15,824 nt of DNA from an uncultured Lachnospiraceae bacterium (GTDB lineage: Bacteria; Bacillota; Clostridia; Lachnospirales; Lachnospiraceae). The stretch is taken from contig CACZQT010000086.1 of the NCBI GenBank assembly GCA_902783295.1, forward strand, positions 1-15,824, written 5' to 3'. Every line of letters begins with the position of its first letter. Positions within the stretch are counted from its first letter, which is position 1. The notes beneath the pieces are model-generated. The model did not search any database. It was not told where the DNA came from and saw nothing but the letters and a program-made list of their open reading frames with translations. The position numbers and the translations under genes are program-made. Below, piece by piece: positions 1 through 6,863 of this stretch.

Positions 1-28
1 AATACTTCGGCTGAATATTCTCCTGCAT
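1..28 (-). CDS. rpmE: Ribosomal protein L31, N-terminal fragment (runs off left edge)
   Basis: Only the first nine codons are in the window: an ATG at 28-26 followed by residues QENIQPKY. Bacterial L31 typically begins M-x-x-x-I-H-P-x-Y, so this fits with Gln in place of the usual His. The start is supported by an AGAGGTG ribosome binding site (complement of 35-41) at normal spacing and by a promoter-like element further upstream (129-157, minus). L31 is a small protein of the large ribosomal subunit. In many Clostridia rpmE lies directly downstream of rho on the same strand. Here rho is also on the minus strand, but about 12.8 kb away. The call rests on very few residues. Confidence 0.6.
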
Positions 29-128
29 GACTCTCACCTCTCTATAGTAGAAATGGGCGGAGCAGATGCCCTGCCCCTTTATGCCTTATTTGCCGTCGCG
101 AAAGTCTCTCCGCGAAACAGCAATAGAC
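29..128 (-). promoter_or_regulatory. Leader region of the putative rpmE gene
   Basis: About 100 bases lie between the predicted rpmE promoter and its start codon, long for such a small gene. The stretch holds an imperfect hairpin at 59-77 (on the minus strand GGGGCAG, loop GGCAT, CTGCTCC, one G-T pair), ending about 17 bases before the ribosome binding site. Ribosomal protein genes of Firmicutes often carry autoregulatory leaders, including some for L31. I cannot confirm membership in a known leader family by eye. No gene is seen between 29 and 245. Confidence 0.35.
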
Positions 129-157
129 ACTTTATCACACTCCGCCGAAAAATGCAA
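129..157 (-). promoter_or_regulatory. Promoter candidate for rpmE
   Basis: On the minus strand TTGCAT (complement of 152-157) is followed after 17 bases by TAAAGT (complement of 129-134), a reasonable sigma-A type pair. A shifted GATAAA reading (131-136) with a short spacer is an alternative. It lies downstream of the etfA stop and would give rpmE its own transcript. I saw no convincing terminator between etfA and this promoter, so read-through from the larA-etfA operon into rpmE is possible. Confidence 0.45.
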
Positions 158-245
158 GCCTGCCATCCAATTTTTCGCAAATTTTGCGCGGTTTGTTTTT
201 CTCCGGTCCCAAGAGCCGTGAGTCTTGTCTGTTCAGGATAAATGT

Positions 246-1424
246 TCACCGGTTCTCCAGCTGTTCTACCATATTTTTTACAATTTCTATACAGTCTCCC
301 ACGACAGAGTAGGTCGAAACGCCGAAAATGGGAGCGGCAGGATCACTGTTGATGGCAATGACCGTTTCCGCGCCTCCGATTCCGGCCAGATGCTGAATTG
401 CACCGGAGACACCCACACAGATCAGAAGTTTCGGCGCTACCGCACTTCCCGTCTGTCCGACCTGGCATTTGTATTCACACCAGCCAGCTTCCACCAGCGG
501 CCGGCTGCAGCCTACCTTTCCGCCGATCAGTTCAGCGAAGCGCTTCATCAGTGGCAGATTCTTTTTAGAACCTATCCCCTTCCCGACATCCACGATAATA
601 TCCGCCCTGGTGATGGAATCGGAATTGTCCAGAGAGATCTTCTCCAGAAGCTTTACCAGTACTTCATCCGAAGCTTCCAGCTTTGTCCTGGTGACGGTGC
701 CGGTACGCGATTCATCGGGAACCGCTGCAGGCAGCACGCCGGCCCGTACCGTAGCCATCTGCGGCCGGTGGTTCGGACAGGTAATAGTCGCCATGAGGTT
801 GCCGCCGAACGCCGGCCGTGTCTGACGCAGCAGGCCGGTCTCCGGATCGATTTCCAGCACGGTGCAGTCGGCGGTAAGTCCGGTACGCATGCGTACCGCC
901 ACTCCGGGCGCCAGCTCCCGGCCGAAGGTTGTGGCTCCGAACAGCATAATTTCCGGCCGGCGCTCTTCCAGCAGCCGGCAGATCCACCGGATATACACAT
1001 CGGTATTGGCTTCCGCCAGACGTTCATCCGCGCACAGAATGACTTCATCCGCCCCGGCAGCTATCAGCCTTCCGGCATTGCCGCTTTCCGCTCCTTCTCC
1101 GATCACAGCAACCAGATGGCAGCCCTTAACATCCGCCAGCTCCCGGCCTTTTCCCAGAAGTTCGAACGCAACAGGCAGAATCACGCCTTCCGTCTGCTGG
1201 ACAAATACCCAGACATCCCGGCTTTCCGTTTCCGGCCCTGAAACCGTGTCCTTTTCCACGGAAATCGCGCCGACAGGACAGCTGTCCACACAGATCCCGC
1301 AGACGACACAGGAGTCTGTGACCCTGGCCTTGCGCTCCACTACTTCAATCCCGTTCTGCGTACAGGATCTTACACATTTTTTACAGCCGATACATTTTTC
1401 CGCATCGATTTTCAGTCCGCTCAT
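246..1424 (-). CDS. etfA: Electron transfer flavoprotein alpha subunit with N-terminal 2x[4Fe-4S] ferredoxin domain
   Basis: A 392-residue cytoplasmic ETF alpha subunit, the partner of EtfB (next gene upstream). Residues 11-21 and 39-49 form two CxxCxxCxxxC motifs, predicting two [4Fe-4S] clusters. The central ETF alpha domain follows. The FAD-binding C-terminal part (about 323-380) shows GQTGS, the VGVSGAIQH segment, AINSDP-AAPIF and VVGD, all family hallmarks. The ferredoxin extension is also found in LctC, the alpha subunit of the electron-confurcating lactate dehydrogenase/Etf complex of Acetobacterium woodii. By analogy, EtfAB would link the FAD dehydrogenase two genes upstream to NAD and ferredoxin. 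The start overlaps the etfB stop by four bases (ATGA), with GGGAGG upstream, indicating translational coupling. It is the last gene of the minus-strand operon. Family call is firm; bifurcation or confurcation is inference. Confidence 0.95.
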   Translation of the reverse strand: MSGLKIDAEKCIGCKKCVRSCTQNGIEVVERKARVTDSCVVCGICVDSCPVGAISVEKDTVSGPETESRDVWVFVQQTEGVILPVAFELLGKGRELADVKGCHLVAVIGEGAESGNAGRLIAAGADEVILCADERLAEANTDVYIRWICRLLEERRPEIMLFGATTFGRELAPGVAVRMRTGLTADCTVLEIDPETGLLRQTRPAFGGNLMATITCPNHRPQMATVRAGVLPAAVPDESRTGTVTRTKLEASDEVLVKLLEKISLDNSDSITRADIIVDVGKGIGSKKNLPLMKRFAELIGGKVGCSRPLVEAGWCEYKCQVGQTGSAVAPKLLICVGVSGAIQHLAGIGGAETVIAINSDPAAPIFGVSTYSVVGDCIEIVKNMVEQLENR

Positions 1425-2203
1425 ATCTTCAGGCCCTCCCAGATACCGATTATCCGGCGCGCCTGTTCGGATGCGCTGCCCTCGATAACTTCACTTTTCT
1501 GTTCCCGTACCGGAATAAAGGTGCGGACGACCTGCGTCGGCGAACCATTCAGACCGCAGCGGCTTTTGTCCGCAAGAATTCCATCCGCAGTACGCACATC
1601 CAGTTCCATTGTCTGTGCCGCACGAATCCCGGCGATGGAAGGCATGCGCGGGTTGCGGATATCTTTTACGACAGTGATCACCGCCGGGAGAGCCGCCTTC
1701 ACAATGGCTTCTCCTCCGTCAATCCCACGGCGGACAATGATGGTGTCTTCTGTAATTTCCTTCACTTCCAGCACATCCGAAATGCAGGGAATCCCCAGGG
1801 CACCGGCAAGTTCCGGGCCGATCTGCGCTGTATCTCCATCCACCGCCATCTTACCGCAGATGATAAGCGACATGGGCGGCAGGACATTCATCGCACAGGA
1901 AAGGGAATAGGACGTAGCAAGCGTATCAGCTCCCGCAAAAGCACGGTCGCTTAAGAGCATTCCCCGATCCGCGCCGCGCGCCAGGCAGTCGCGCAGCAGA
2001 CGGGTGGTATCGGGAATCCCCATACTGAGCACGGTTACTTCCCCGCCGAGGTGTTCCCGGATGCAAAGCGCCTCCTCCAGGGCAGAAAGATCGAACGGAT
2101 TGATCACAGACTGACGCCCGTCCCGGATCAGTGTGTGGGTGACCGGGTCCAGACTGACCTTTGTAGTAGCAGGAACGGATTTGATGCACACAAGGATATT
2201 CAT
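1421..2203 (-). CDS. etfB: Electron transfer flavoprotein beta subunit
   Basis: A 260-residue ETF beta subunit. Visible family features are the N-terminal strand MNILVCIKSVP, the segment VINPFDLSALEEAL (residues 33-46), and the nucleotide/FAD loop VDGDTAQIGPELAGALGIP (121-139). It pairs with EtfA to form the soluble electron carrier that takes electrons from a flavin dehydrogenase. In bifurcating types the beta subunit carries an extra FAD that contacts NAD(H). Its start shares one base with the stop of the FAD dehydrogenase gene (TGATG), with AGGAGG ten bases upstream, and its stop overlaps etfA. The three genes are thus tightly coupled, as expected for a stoichiometric dehydrogenase-Etf complex. 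Family call is firm; the bifurcating subtype is inferred from context and the EtfA ferredoxin domain. Confidence 0.95.
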   Translation of the reverse strand: MNILVCIKSVPATTKVSLDPVTHTLIRDGRQSVINPFDLSALEEALCIREHLGGEVTVLSMGIPDTTRLLRDCLARGADRGMLLSDRAFAGADTLATSYSLSCAMNVLPPMSLIICGKMAVDGDTAQIGPELAGALGIPCISDVLEVKEITEDTIIVRRGIDGGEAIVKAALPAVITVVKDIRNPRMPSIAGIRAAQTMELDVRTADGILADKSRCGLNGSPTQVVRTFIPVREQKSEVIEGSASEQARRIIGIWEGLKI

Positions 2204-3792
2204 CAGTGCATGACCTCCTTCCCTTCGGCTGCTTCCGGCGCAAACAGATTCCCGCGTCCGAACATAAGGCAGGGATCCAGCTGCTTTTTCATCGCAGCCA
2301 TTTCCCGGATGTATTTTTCACCGTACATAACGGTCAGGAAATCTCTCTTCAGCTTTCCGACCCCATGCTCCGCTGAAACAGCTCCGCCCATTTCGGTGAT
2401 CTTCTGTGCCCATTTCGCATACAGGGCTTTTCCCCGCCGGTAGTCTTCCGCATCCCGCGGCAGAACATTCACGTGCAGATGATTGTTCCCGATATGTCCC
2501 CATACAGCGGTTTCCAGGTTGTTTTCATGAAGGGTCTTCCGGTAATAGGCTACCACATCCTTCAAATGCTCATCAGGTACGGACATATCTGCCCCGAGTT
2601 TTGTGATCACCGGATCCTTTCTCTTACGTTCATCAATCAGCATATTGGTGCTCTCGGGAACGGCGTGACGGAAAAACTGCTGTGTTTCCTTATCTGTAGC
2701 CGTCCGGGCTACCCAGGTGTTTTTCTCGTCCCCGCCGCATGCTTTCATAATGTCCCCGATCCGGTACAGATCGTCCAGTGCCTGTTCCTCGGCATCACAG
2801 CCCAGTTCCACAAAGACACAGCAGTCTGCCCATTCTTCCACGTCGGGAAGAGCGGCAAAAGCAGTGCTGAGCGTTTTCTGACGGCGGAGAATGGCAATAG
2901 CTCCCCGGTCAAAGTACTCAAGTGCAGAGGCATGCTGCACCTGATTCCGTACGGCAATAGTAAAGTCGAGCGCCTGCGCTTCCTCCGCGAAAAAGCAGCT
3001 GACACCCCATATCACTTTCGGGAGAGGAAGCAGTTCCAGCTCGATCTCCGAGATAACCCCCAGCGTACCGTCTGACCCGACAAACAGGTCCACGGCGTCC
3101 ATGTTGTCCGCCGCATAATAACCGGAAGCGTTTTTGGTATCCGGCATCCGGTATCCGGGCAGATCGATACAGTATGTTTTTCCGTTTTCCGCTGTCAGGG
3201 TAAGCGTCCTGCCGTCAGCAAAGACTTCTCCCCGGCGAAGCGCCAGCAGGTTTCCGTCAGACAGCACGACGCGAAGCGCCGAAACATAATGACGGGCAGC
3301 GCCATAACGGTATGTCCTGGCACCTGACGCATTGCAGGCAGCCATCCCGCCGATGCAGGCAGAAGTTTCCGTCGGATCGGTCGGATAAAAATATTCCCCG
3401 TCTGCGGCAAATTCTATGGCTGCTTTCCGGTCTTCTTCGCTCCACCCGGCTGTATCAAAAGCTTTCTCTTCAATTGCCTTTCGAAGATTCTGCAGCACAA
3501 CACCGGGCTGAACGCGGATGTACCAGTTCTCTCCGCATTTTCGGATCCCGAGCAAACGGTTCATGCGGCTCAGGTTCATCACATGACCACCGTAGGGCAC
3601 CGCAGCAGCAGCAAGCCCTGTGCGGCCGCCCTGGATGGTGACCGGCACGCCCTGTGCCCGCATGGTATCCACTACATAACGGATATCCTCTTCCGTTTCC
3701 GGAAACGAGATGCTTTCCGCATATCCGACGGACCGGGATTCGTCTTTGCAGAAGCCCTCGAATTCCTCTGTCAGTTTTCTGATCTCGACCAT
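2203..3792 (-). CDS. FAD-linked 2-hydroxyacid dehydrogenase (GlcD/LctD/D-lactate dehydrogenase type)
   Basis: A 529-residue flavoprotein oxidising a 2-hydroxy acid to a 2-oxo acid. The N-terminal half is an FAD_binding_4 (PCMH) domain: PVTIQGGRTGLAAAAVPYGG at 50-69, CIGGMAACNASG at 146-157, VGSDGTLGVISE at 238-249. The C-terminal FAD-oxidase domain has WGHIGNNHLHVN (431-442; candidate metal/substrate histidines 433, 438, 440) and SAEHGVGK (473-480). These fit GlcD, Dld2 and the LctD subunit of the A. woodii lactate dehydrogenase-Etf complex. It is roughly 60 residues longer than typical GlcD/LctD, partly in a segment near 110-140. AGAGG lies eight bases before the start. It follows the Dabb gene closely and overlaps etfB by one base, so EtfAB is its likely electron acceptor. 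The substrate cannot be read from the sequence; glycolate, lactate or a larger hydroxy acid are all possible. Confidence 0.9.
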   Translation of the reverse strand: MVEIRKLTEEFEGFCKDESRSVGYAESISFPETEEDIRYVVDTMRAQGVPVTIQGGRTGLAAAAVPYGGHVMNLSRMNRLLGIRKCGENWYIRVQPGVVLQNLRKAIEEKAFDTAGWSEEDRKAAIEFAADGEYFYPTDPTETSACIGGMAACNASGARTYRYGAARHYVSALRVVLSDGNLLALRRGEVFADGRTLTLTAENGKTYCIDLPGYRMPDTKNASGYYAADNMDAVDLFVGSDGTLGVISEIELELLPLPKVIWGVSCFFAEEAQALDFTIAVRNQVQHASALEYFDRGAIAILRRQKTLSTAFAALPDVEEWADCCVFVELGCDAEEQALDDLYRIGDIMKACGGDEKNTWVARTATDKETQQFFRHAVPESTNMLIDERKRKDPVITKLGADMSVPDEHLKDVVAYYRKTLHENNLETAVWGHIGNNHLHVNVLPRDAEDYRRGKALYAKWAQKITEMGGAVSAEHGVGKLKRDFLTVMYGEKYIREMAAMKKQLDPCLMFGRGNLFAPEAAEGKEVMH

Positions 3793-3812
3793 CTGATAAC
3801 CTCTTATCTGTC

Positions 3813-4106
3813 TTAGAAATCCACGCAGCAGCGATCACTGCAATTTGCCTTGATAACCTCTACAATCTTCAGATGTTCCGGATGCCCTGCATAAAGAGAT
3901 ATAACACTTTCATCCTCCATTTCCACGTAAAGGCAGAGTTCTTTTGTGCTGCTCGCCAGAGGCGGCGCTCCTACCAGGACCTCTTTTACCCCCGGAACCT
4001 TTTCCTTCAGTGCTGTAAATGCTTCGGTAAAATACGAATACAGTTCTTTCTTTTTTTCTTCGCTTACATCTTTGTTGAAATTCCAGGATACAATATGCCT
4101 TACCAT
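3813..4106 (-). CDS. Dabb-domain (stress-responsive alpha/beta barrel) small protein
   Basis: A 97-residue single-domain protein of the Dabb family (dimeric ferredoxin-like alpha/beta barrel). The start MVRHIVSWNF, the middle VPGVKEVLVGAPP, and the end YAGHPEHLKIVEVIKANCSDRCCVDF match the family pattern, including the conserved HPEH. I chose the ATG at 4106 because GGAGGA lies just before it; an in-frame ATG at 4118 overlaps that ribosome binding site and adds four untypical residues. Family members include stress proteins and small cyclases or isomerases acting on carbonyl compounds; most bacterial ones have no known reaction. Its place inside a catabolic operon between two dehydrogenases suggests a role in handling an intermediate, but this is inference. 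Confidence 0.88.
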   Translation of the reverse strand: MVRHIVSWNFNKDVSEEKKKELYSYFTEAFTALKEKVPGVKEVLVGAPPLASSTKELCLYVEMEDESVISLYAGHPEHLKIVEVIKANCSDRCCVDF

Positions 4107-4125
4107 AACTTCCTCCATAGGACAT

Positions 4126-4148
4126 CGGCCGGCCAGTGCGGCCGGCCG
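4126..4148 (-). other. GC-only intercistronic hairpin
   Basis: CGGCCGGCC at 4126-4134 pairs with GGCCGGCCG at 4140-4148 around the five-base loop AGTGC, a nine-pair all-GC stem. It lies between the D-2-hydroxyacid dehydrogenase stop and the Dabb start. No U-tract follows in the direction of transcription, so it is not a classical terminator. A transcript-stability, processing or partial attenuation element would fit. The stem ends about 20 bases from the Dabb ATG. Confidence 0.7.
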
Positions 4149-4163
4149 GTATTACATTTTCGT

Positions 4164-5123
4164 CTATTTCTTTTTCGGATGATTGACCGGGTACATGGGT
4201 TCTCTTCCGTTCAGTACGTCGTCGATGGCTTTTGCCGCTCCTGTCGCGCACGCCATAGATGCCTTTTTCGAAAGCCCGGCCTGGTGAGGTGTTCCCCAGA
4301 AGTTGTCCAGCTGAAAGAGCGGAAGGTTCGGATCACAGGGTTCCTTTTCGTAACTGTCTACCGCTGCTGCACGGATTACATGGTTCTTTAAGGCATCATA
4401 CAGATCCTTTTCTCCCACAATACCGCCGCGCGCGCAGTTGATCAGGTACCCGTTCGGGCCCAGTTTCTTCATCAGCTCAGGCGTGACCATGTACCTTGTC
4501 TCATCATTCAGCGGGCAGTGAATGGTAACCACATCGGAACGTTCAAAAAGCTCATCCAGAGACTTAACCCCTTCAATATAGTCAGGCATTTTGGTGTAAT
4601 CGATGTAAGGATCGTAGCCCAGGACTTTCATATCCAGGCCATAGTGGGCTTTCTTCGCCGTGCGGATGCCGACCGCTCCGACCCCGATAATCCCGCAGGT
4701 CTTACCCTGAAGTTCATCCGTCAGATACCGGTTTCTCTGGTCCCATCTCCCTTCGGGAATGCAGTCATCAAAGATCGGCACATATTTGGCAAGCATGAGC
4801 ATCATCATGATGGTGTGTTCCGCCACCGCATTGGAATTTGCGCACAGAACATTCGCGACCTGGACCCCGAGTTCCTCCGCCGCCTTGTAATCGATATGCT
4901 CGATACCTACCCCATGACGGGCAATTACCTTCAGCTTCTTTCCCGCGGCGATCACGTCTCTTGTATAATCCGCGCCTCGGGCGAGCACCGCGTCCACATC
5001 CGCGATTTCCCTCTTGATGGTCTCAGTATCATACCCTGATCCCTCGACAATTTCATATCCGCGCTCCTGCAGATAATCCCATCCGGCATGGTCGATTTCT
5101 TCCGGTATCAATACTTTATACAT
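4164..5123 (-). CDS. NAD-dependent D-isomer-specific 2-hydroxyacid dehydrogenase (SerA/PGDH-like)
   Basis: A 319-residue Rossmann-fold oxidoreductase that interconverts a 2-oxo acid and a D-2-hydroxy acid with NAD(H). The nucleotide site GVGAVG is at 147-152, with Asp171 after the second strand favouring NAD over NADP. The catalytic triad is visible: Arg232 in NCARGG, Glu261 in YEKEP, His280 in TPHQAG. Length is normal for members lacking the ACT domain of long SerA forms. I took the ATG at 5123 because GGAGGTGG lies seven bases before it; an upstream in-frame ATG at 5147 would place this site inside the coding region. It is second in the operon, 33 bases after the LarA-like gene. A second hydroxyacid dehydrogenase beside the FAD/Etf enzyme suggests handling of the opposite stereoisomer or a different intermediate. 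True 3-phosphoglycerate activity is unlikely in this context. Confidence 0.92.
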   Translation of the reverse strand: MYKVLIPEEIDHAGWDYLQERGYEIVEGSGYDTETIKREIADVDAVLARGADYTRDVIAAGKKLKVIARHGVGIEHIDYKAAEELGVQVANVLCANSNAVAEHTIMMMLMLAKYVPIFDDCIPEGRWDQRNRYLTDELQGKTCGIIGVGAVGIRTAKKAHYGLDMKVLGYDPYIDYTKMPDYIEGVKSLDELFERSDVVTIHCPLNDETRYMVTPELMKKLGPNGYLINCARGGIVGEKDLYDALKNHVIRAAAVDSYEKEPCDPNLPLFQLDNFWGTPHQAGLSKKASMACATGAAKAIDDVLNGREPMYPVNHPKKK

Positions 5124-5156
5124 AGGTATTCCACCTCCGTTTGTCAAGTTGTTCTT

Positions 5157-6398
5157 TTACAGTTCTACAGGCCTCACCGCACTGCCAAAATACGAAATCG
5201 TTCCGTCCGGAATAATGGACACCGTGGTACCGGAACCATGTCCGGCAAGCAGGTTCAGAACCTGTTCCCACGTCGTCGCATACACTACCTTGTCAGGATC
5301 GCTGAAATTGTATTTGGCGGTATATTCCGGATAGGGAGACCAGTAGATCAGCCTTCCGTGTTTCTGCTTTGCCCTTTCCGCGAATGGCTTCCACCTCGGG
5401 GCACCGGAATCCTTGCCGAAGGTTCCTGCGCTGTAGTGGACTACCATTCCTTTCGGGCAGAAATTGATGACAACCAGGTCTCCGCCGTCCTTGAGCTCCC
5501 GTTCCGCATTTCCGACAGAAACATGCGCTTCGTTCCCTTTGGCATTGCAGTTGACAACCACAATATCCTTCGGCTCCTCCAGCTGCATGCTGTTTGCCCA
5601 CGCAGAAAAGCGGATGGCGTGTCTGTAGGAATCTTCAAAATAACCGGCGAACAGCCCTATAATCTGAAGCGATGCATTCAGCACGGTGTCTATTTTGAAA
5701 AAGTCCGGCACAAGACGGGAATTTTCAATGATTCCGTCCCGGAAACGGGAGGATTCGATGGAACCGATTCCCGCGGCCCCTCCCAGCAGATGATGTTTTA
5801 CCGAGGTCTCAAAACCGGCTACGCCCGGGAAAAGGAGTTTTCCTCCACCTCCGTACCCGTTCAGATGGTGCGGGCTGACACCGCCGATGCCGATTTTTAC
5901 ATCGCACTTCCAGAATTCACTGTTGATCAGAACGGGGTATCCTTCCGAATTCGTTCCGATCTGTGTACAGTTGAAAAACGGGCTGTGATTGAAAACAGGA
6001 TATTCGGCGACGATATCCTCGCCAAGCTTCTTCACGAAATCATCCCGGCTGTTTGCACCGTGCGTCCCGAGGGCGCATATAAACCGGATATGATCCTTTC
6101 CGATACCACCCGCAAAAAGCTCTTCCAGCACAATATGCGCAATCTCTCGGCAAGGTGTAGCGCGGGAAATGTCGTCAAAGACTATGACCGCTTCGTGCCC
6201 ATTCTCAGCCATCTCCCGTATCGTGCGGGAATGATACGGATTCCGGATCCGTTCTTTCAGCTCTTCGACTGTCAGACCGGGCAGACTGTCTCCGGGCATG
6301 TGATGACTGGTGACTGTCCACTCATCCGGGAAAGTAATCTGAACGGGTTCCCGGTATTCTTCTTTCCAGGCATTCTGCCAGACGCTGTATTTTTGCAT
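5157..6398 (-). CDS. LarA-family nickel-pincer 2-hydroxyacid racemase/epimerase
   Basis: A 413-residue member of the lactate racemase family (LarA, DUF2088). Residues equivalent to the Lactiplantibacillus enzyme can be placed: Asp76 and Arg79 in FDDISRATP; His113 in ALGTHGAN; His177 in PHHLNGYGGGGK; Lys187, equivalent to the lysine that anchors the nickel-pincer nucleotide; and His203, the nickel ligand, exactly 16 residues after that lysine as in LarA. The active site is therefore complete. LarA homologues racemise or epimerise various 2-hydroxy acids, including malate, phenyllactate and sugar acids, so the substrate is open. I chose the ATG at 6398, preceded by AGGTGA seven bases upstream; the open frame extends to 6494 without a ribosome binding site. 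It is the first gene of the operon. The cofactor-making genes larB, larC and larE are absent from the window and must lie elsewhere if the enzyme is active. Confidence 0.9.
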   Translation of the reverse strand: MQKYSVWQNAWKEEYREPVQITFPDEWTVTSHHMPGDSLPGLTVEELKERIRNPYHSRTIREMAENGHEAVIVFDDISRATPCREIAHIVLEELFAGGIGKDHIRFICALGTHGANSRDDFVKKLGEDIVAEYPVFNHSPFFNCTQIGTNSEGYPVLINSEFWKCDVKIGIGGVSPHHLNGYGGGGKLLFPGVAGFETSVKHHLLGGAAGIGSIESSRFRDGIIENSRLVPDFFKIDTVLNASLQIIGLFAGYFEDSYRHAIRFSAWANSMQLEEPKDIVVVNCNAKGNEAHVSVGNAERELKDGGDLVVINFCPKGMVVHYSAGTFGKDSGAPRWKPFAERAKQKHGRLIYWSPYPEYTAKYNFSDPDKVVYATTWEQVLNLLAGHGSGTTVSIIPDGTISYFGSAVRPVEL

Positions 6399-6507
6399 GG
6401 AAATATCACCTGCCTTTCCGTTTTCCGCCTGGTACCGGATCCCCATCAGACAGTTCCCTGCTCCAATACCAGTCATCCTGCATGATACCATCACCGCATC
6501 CGGATGT

Positions 6508-6536
6508 ATAATACAAAAAACGGGCGGACACGATAA
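6508..6536 (-). promoter_or_regulatory. Promoter candidate of the larA-etfA operon
   Basis: On the minus strand TTATCG (complement of 6531-6536) is separated by 17 bases from TATTAT (complement of 6508-6513). The -10 is good and the -35 is poor, typical of an activator-dependent promoter. The LysR operator candidate overlaps and extends upstream of the -35 box. Predicted transcription starts near 6500, leaving a leader of about 100 bases before the larA-like ATG at 6398. Confidence 0.55.
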
Positions 6537-6551
6537 ATATAAACTTATAGT
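6533..6551. promoter_or_regulatory. LysR operator candidate, site 1 (larA promoter)
   Basis: ATAAATATAAACTTATAGT. Its core TATAAACTTATA (6538-6549) is a near-palindrome. It matches the site at the lysR promoter (10731-10749) at 17 of 19 positions. It lies just upstream of and partly over the larA -35 box, a position suited to activation by contact with RNA polymerase. Assignment to the LysR protein encoded at 10778 is inferred from the shared sequence and from the genes concerned. Confidence 0.55.
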
Positions 6552-6661
6552 CTGTTCTTATGGTTCTTCTTTTTCTTCTACATCCATGTTTCTTTGTTAC
6601 GGTTCCTTTTCTGGATTTTCTTCTGGTTCCCGGATAATTCAGAAAACAGACTGCCGCATGC

Positions 6662-6684
6662 AGGCTGAGCACCTGGCTCAGCCT
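6662..6684. other. Intergenic hairpin
   Basis: AGGCTGAGC (6662-6670) pairs with GCTCAGCCT (6676-6684) around the loop ACCTG, a perfect nine-base stem. It lies between the two operator candidates of the divergent region. There is no adjacent T-run on either strand, so a terminator is unlikely. It may be a protein-binding dyad or part of an unrecognised transcript. Confidence 0.5.
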
Positions 6685-6703
6685 TGCGGACAAATAACTG
6701 TTC

Positions 6704-6722
6704 ATAAGTATTCCCTTATATT
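6704..6722. promoter_or_regulatory. LysR operator candidate, site 2 (dctQMP promoter)
   Basis: ATAAGTATTCCCTTATATT keeps both half-sites of the lysR-promoter site (ATAAGTAT and TTATA) at identical spacing; 14 of 19 positions match. Its centre lies about 64 bases before the predicted dctQ transcription start, the usual place for the LysR recognition site near -65. It is weaker than the other two copies because the four central bases differ. Confidence 0.42.
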
Positions 6723-6761
6723 ACCCTTTGTAAAATTGTATTATGCATGTCATTTTTTCCA

Positions 6762-6770
6762 TGTTATATT
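6762..6770 (+). promoter_or_regulatory. Extended -10 promoter candidate for dctQMP
   Basis: TGTTATATT forms an extended -10 box (TATATT at 6765-6770 with TG upstream) without a good -35, as expected for an activated promoter. Transcription would start near 6777, giving a leader of about 87 bases to the GTG of dctQ. AT-rich alternatives nearby (for example TATATT at 6717-6722) cannot be excluded. Confidence 0.35.
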
Positions 6771-6863
6771 ATCTATGTCCTGCATACGGGTATCTCTATC
6801 TGGCTGCCGCCCCATCACGCCAGCGCCGCCCGTACGACACGAATAAGTAGAAAGGAGGAAAAC

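Larger units (their letters stand above)
6399..6863. promoter_or_regulatory. Divergent regulatory region between the larA-like operon and dctQMP
   Basis: No gene is seen in these 465 bases. From left to right it holds the larA leader (6399-about 6500), the larA promoter (6508-6536) and an adjoining 19-base operator candidate (6533-6551). A polypyrimidine-rich stretch on the plus strand follows (about 6555-6635). Then come a hairpin (6662-6684), a second operator candidate (6704-6722), an extended -10 box for dctQ (6762-6770), and the dctQ leader with AAAGGAGG at 6851-6858. Confidence 0.75.

Noticed and set aside
161..245. A terminator after etfA, from the CGCAA/TTGCG dyad near 170-190.
   Set aside because: The stem is only five pairs and the T-rich side faces the wrong strand for etfA; not convincing.
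225..1241. Long plus-strand open frame of 338 codons over etfA.
   Set aside because: Antisense to an unmistakable EtfA; no start signals and low-complexity unrecognisable product.
5088..6485. Long plus-strand open frame of 465 codons over the larA-like gene.
   Set aside because: The minus strand encodes a complete LarA active site; the plus frame has no recognisable domain.
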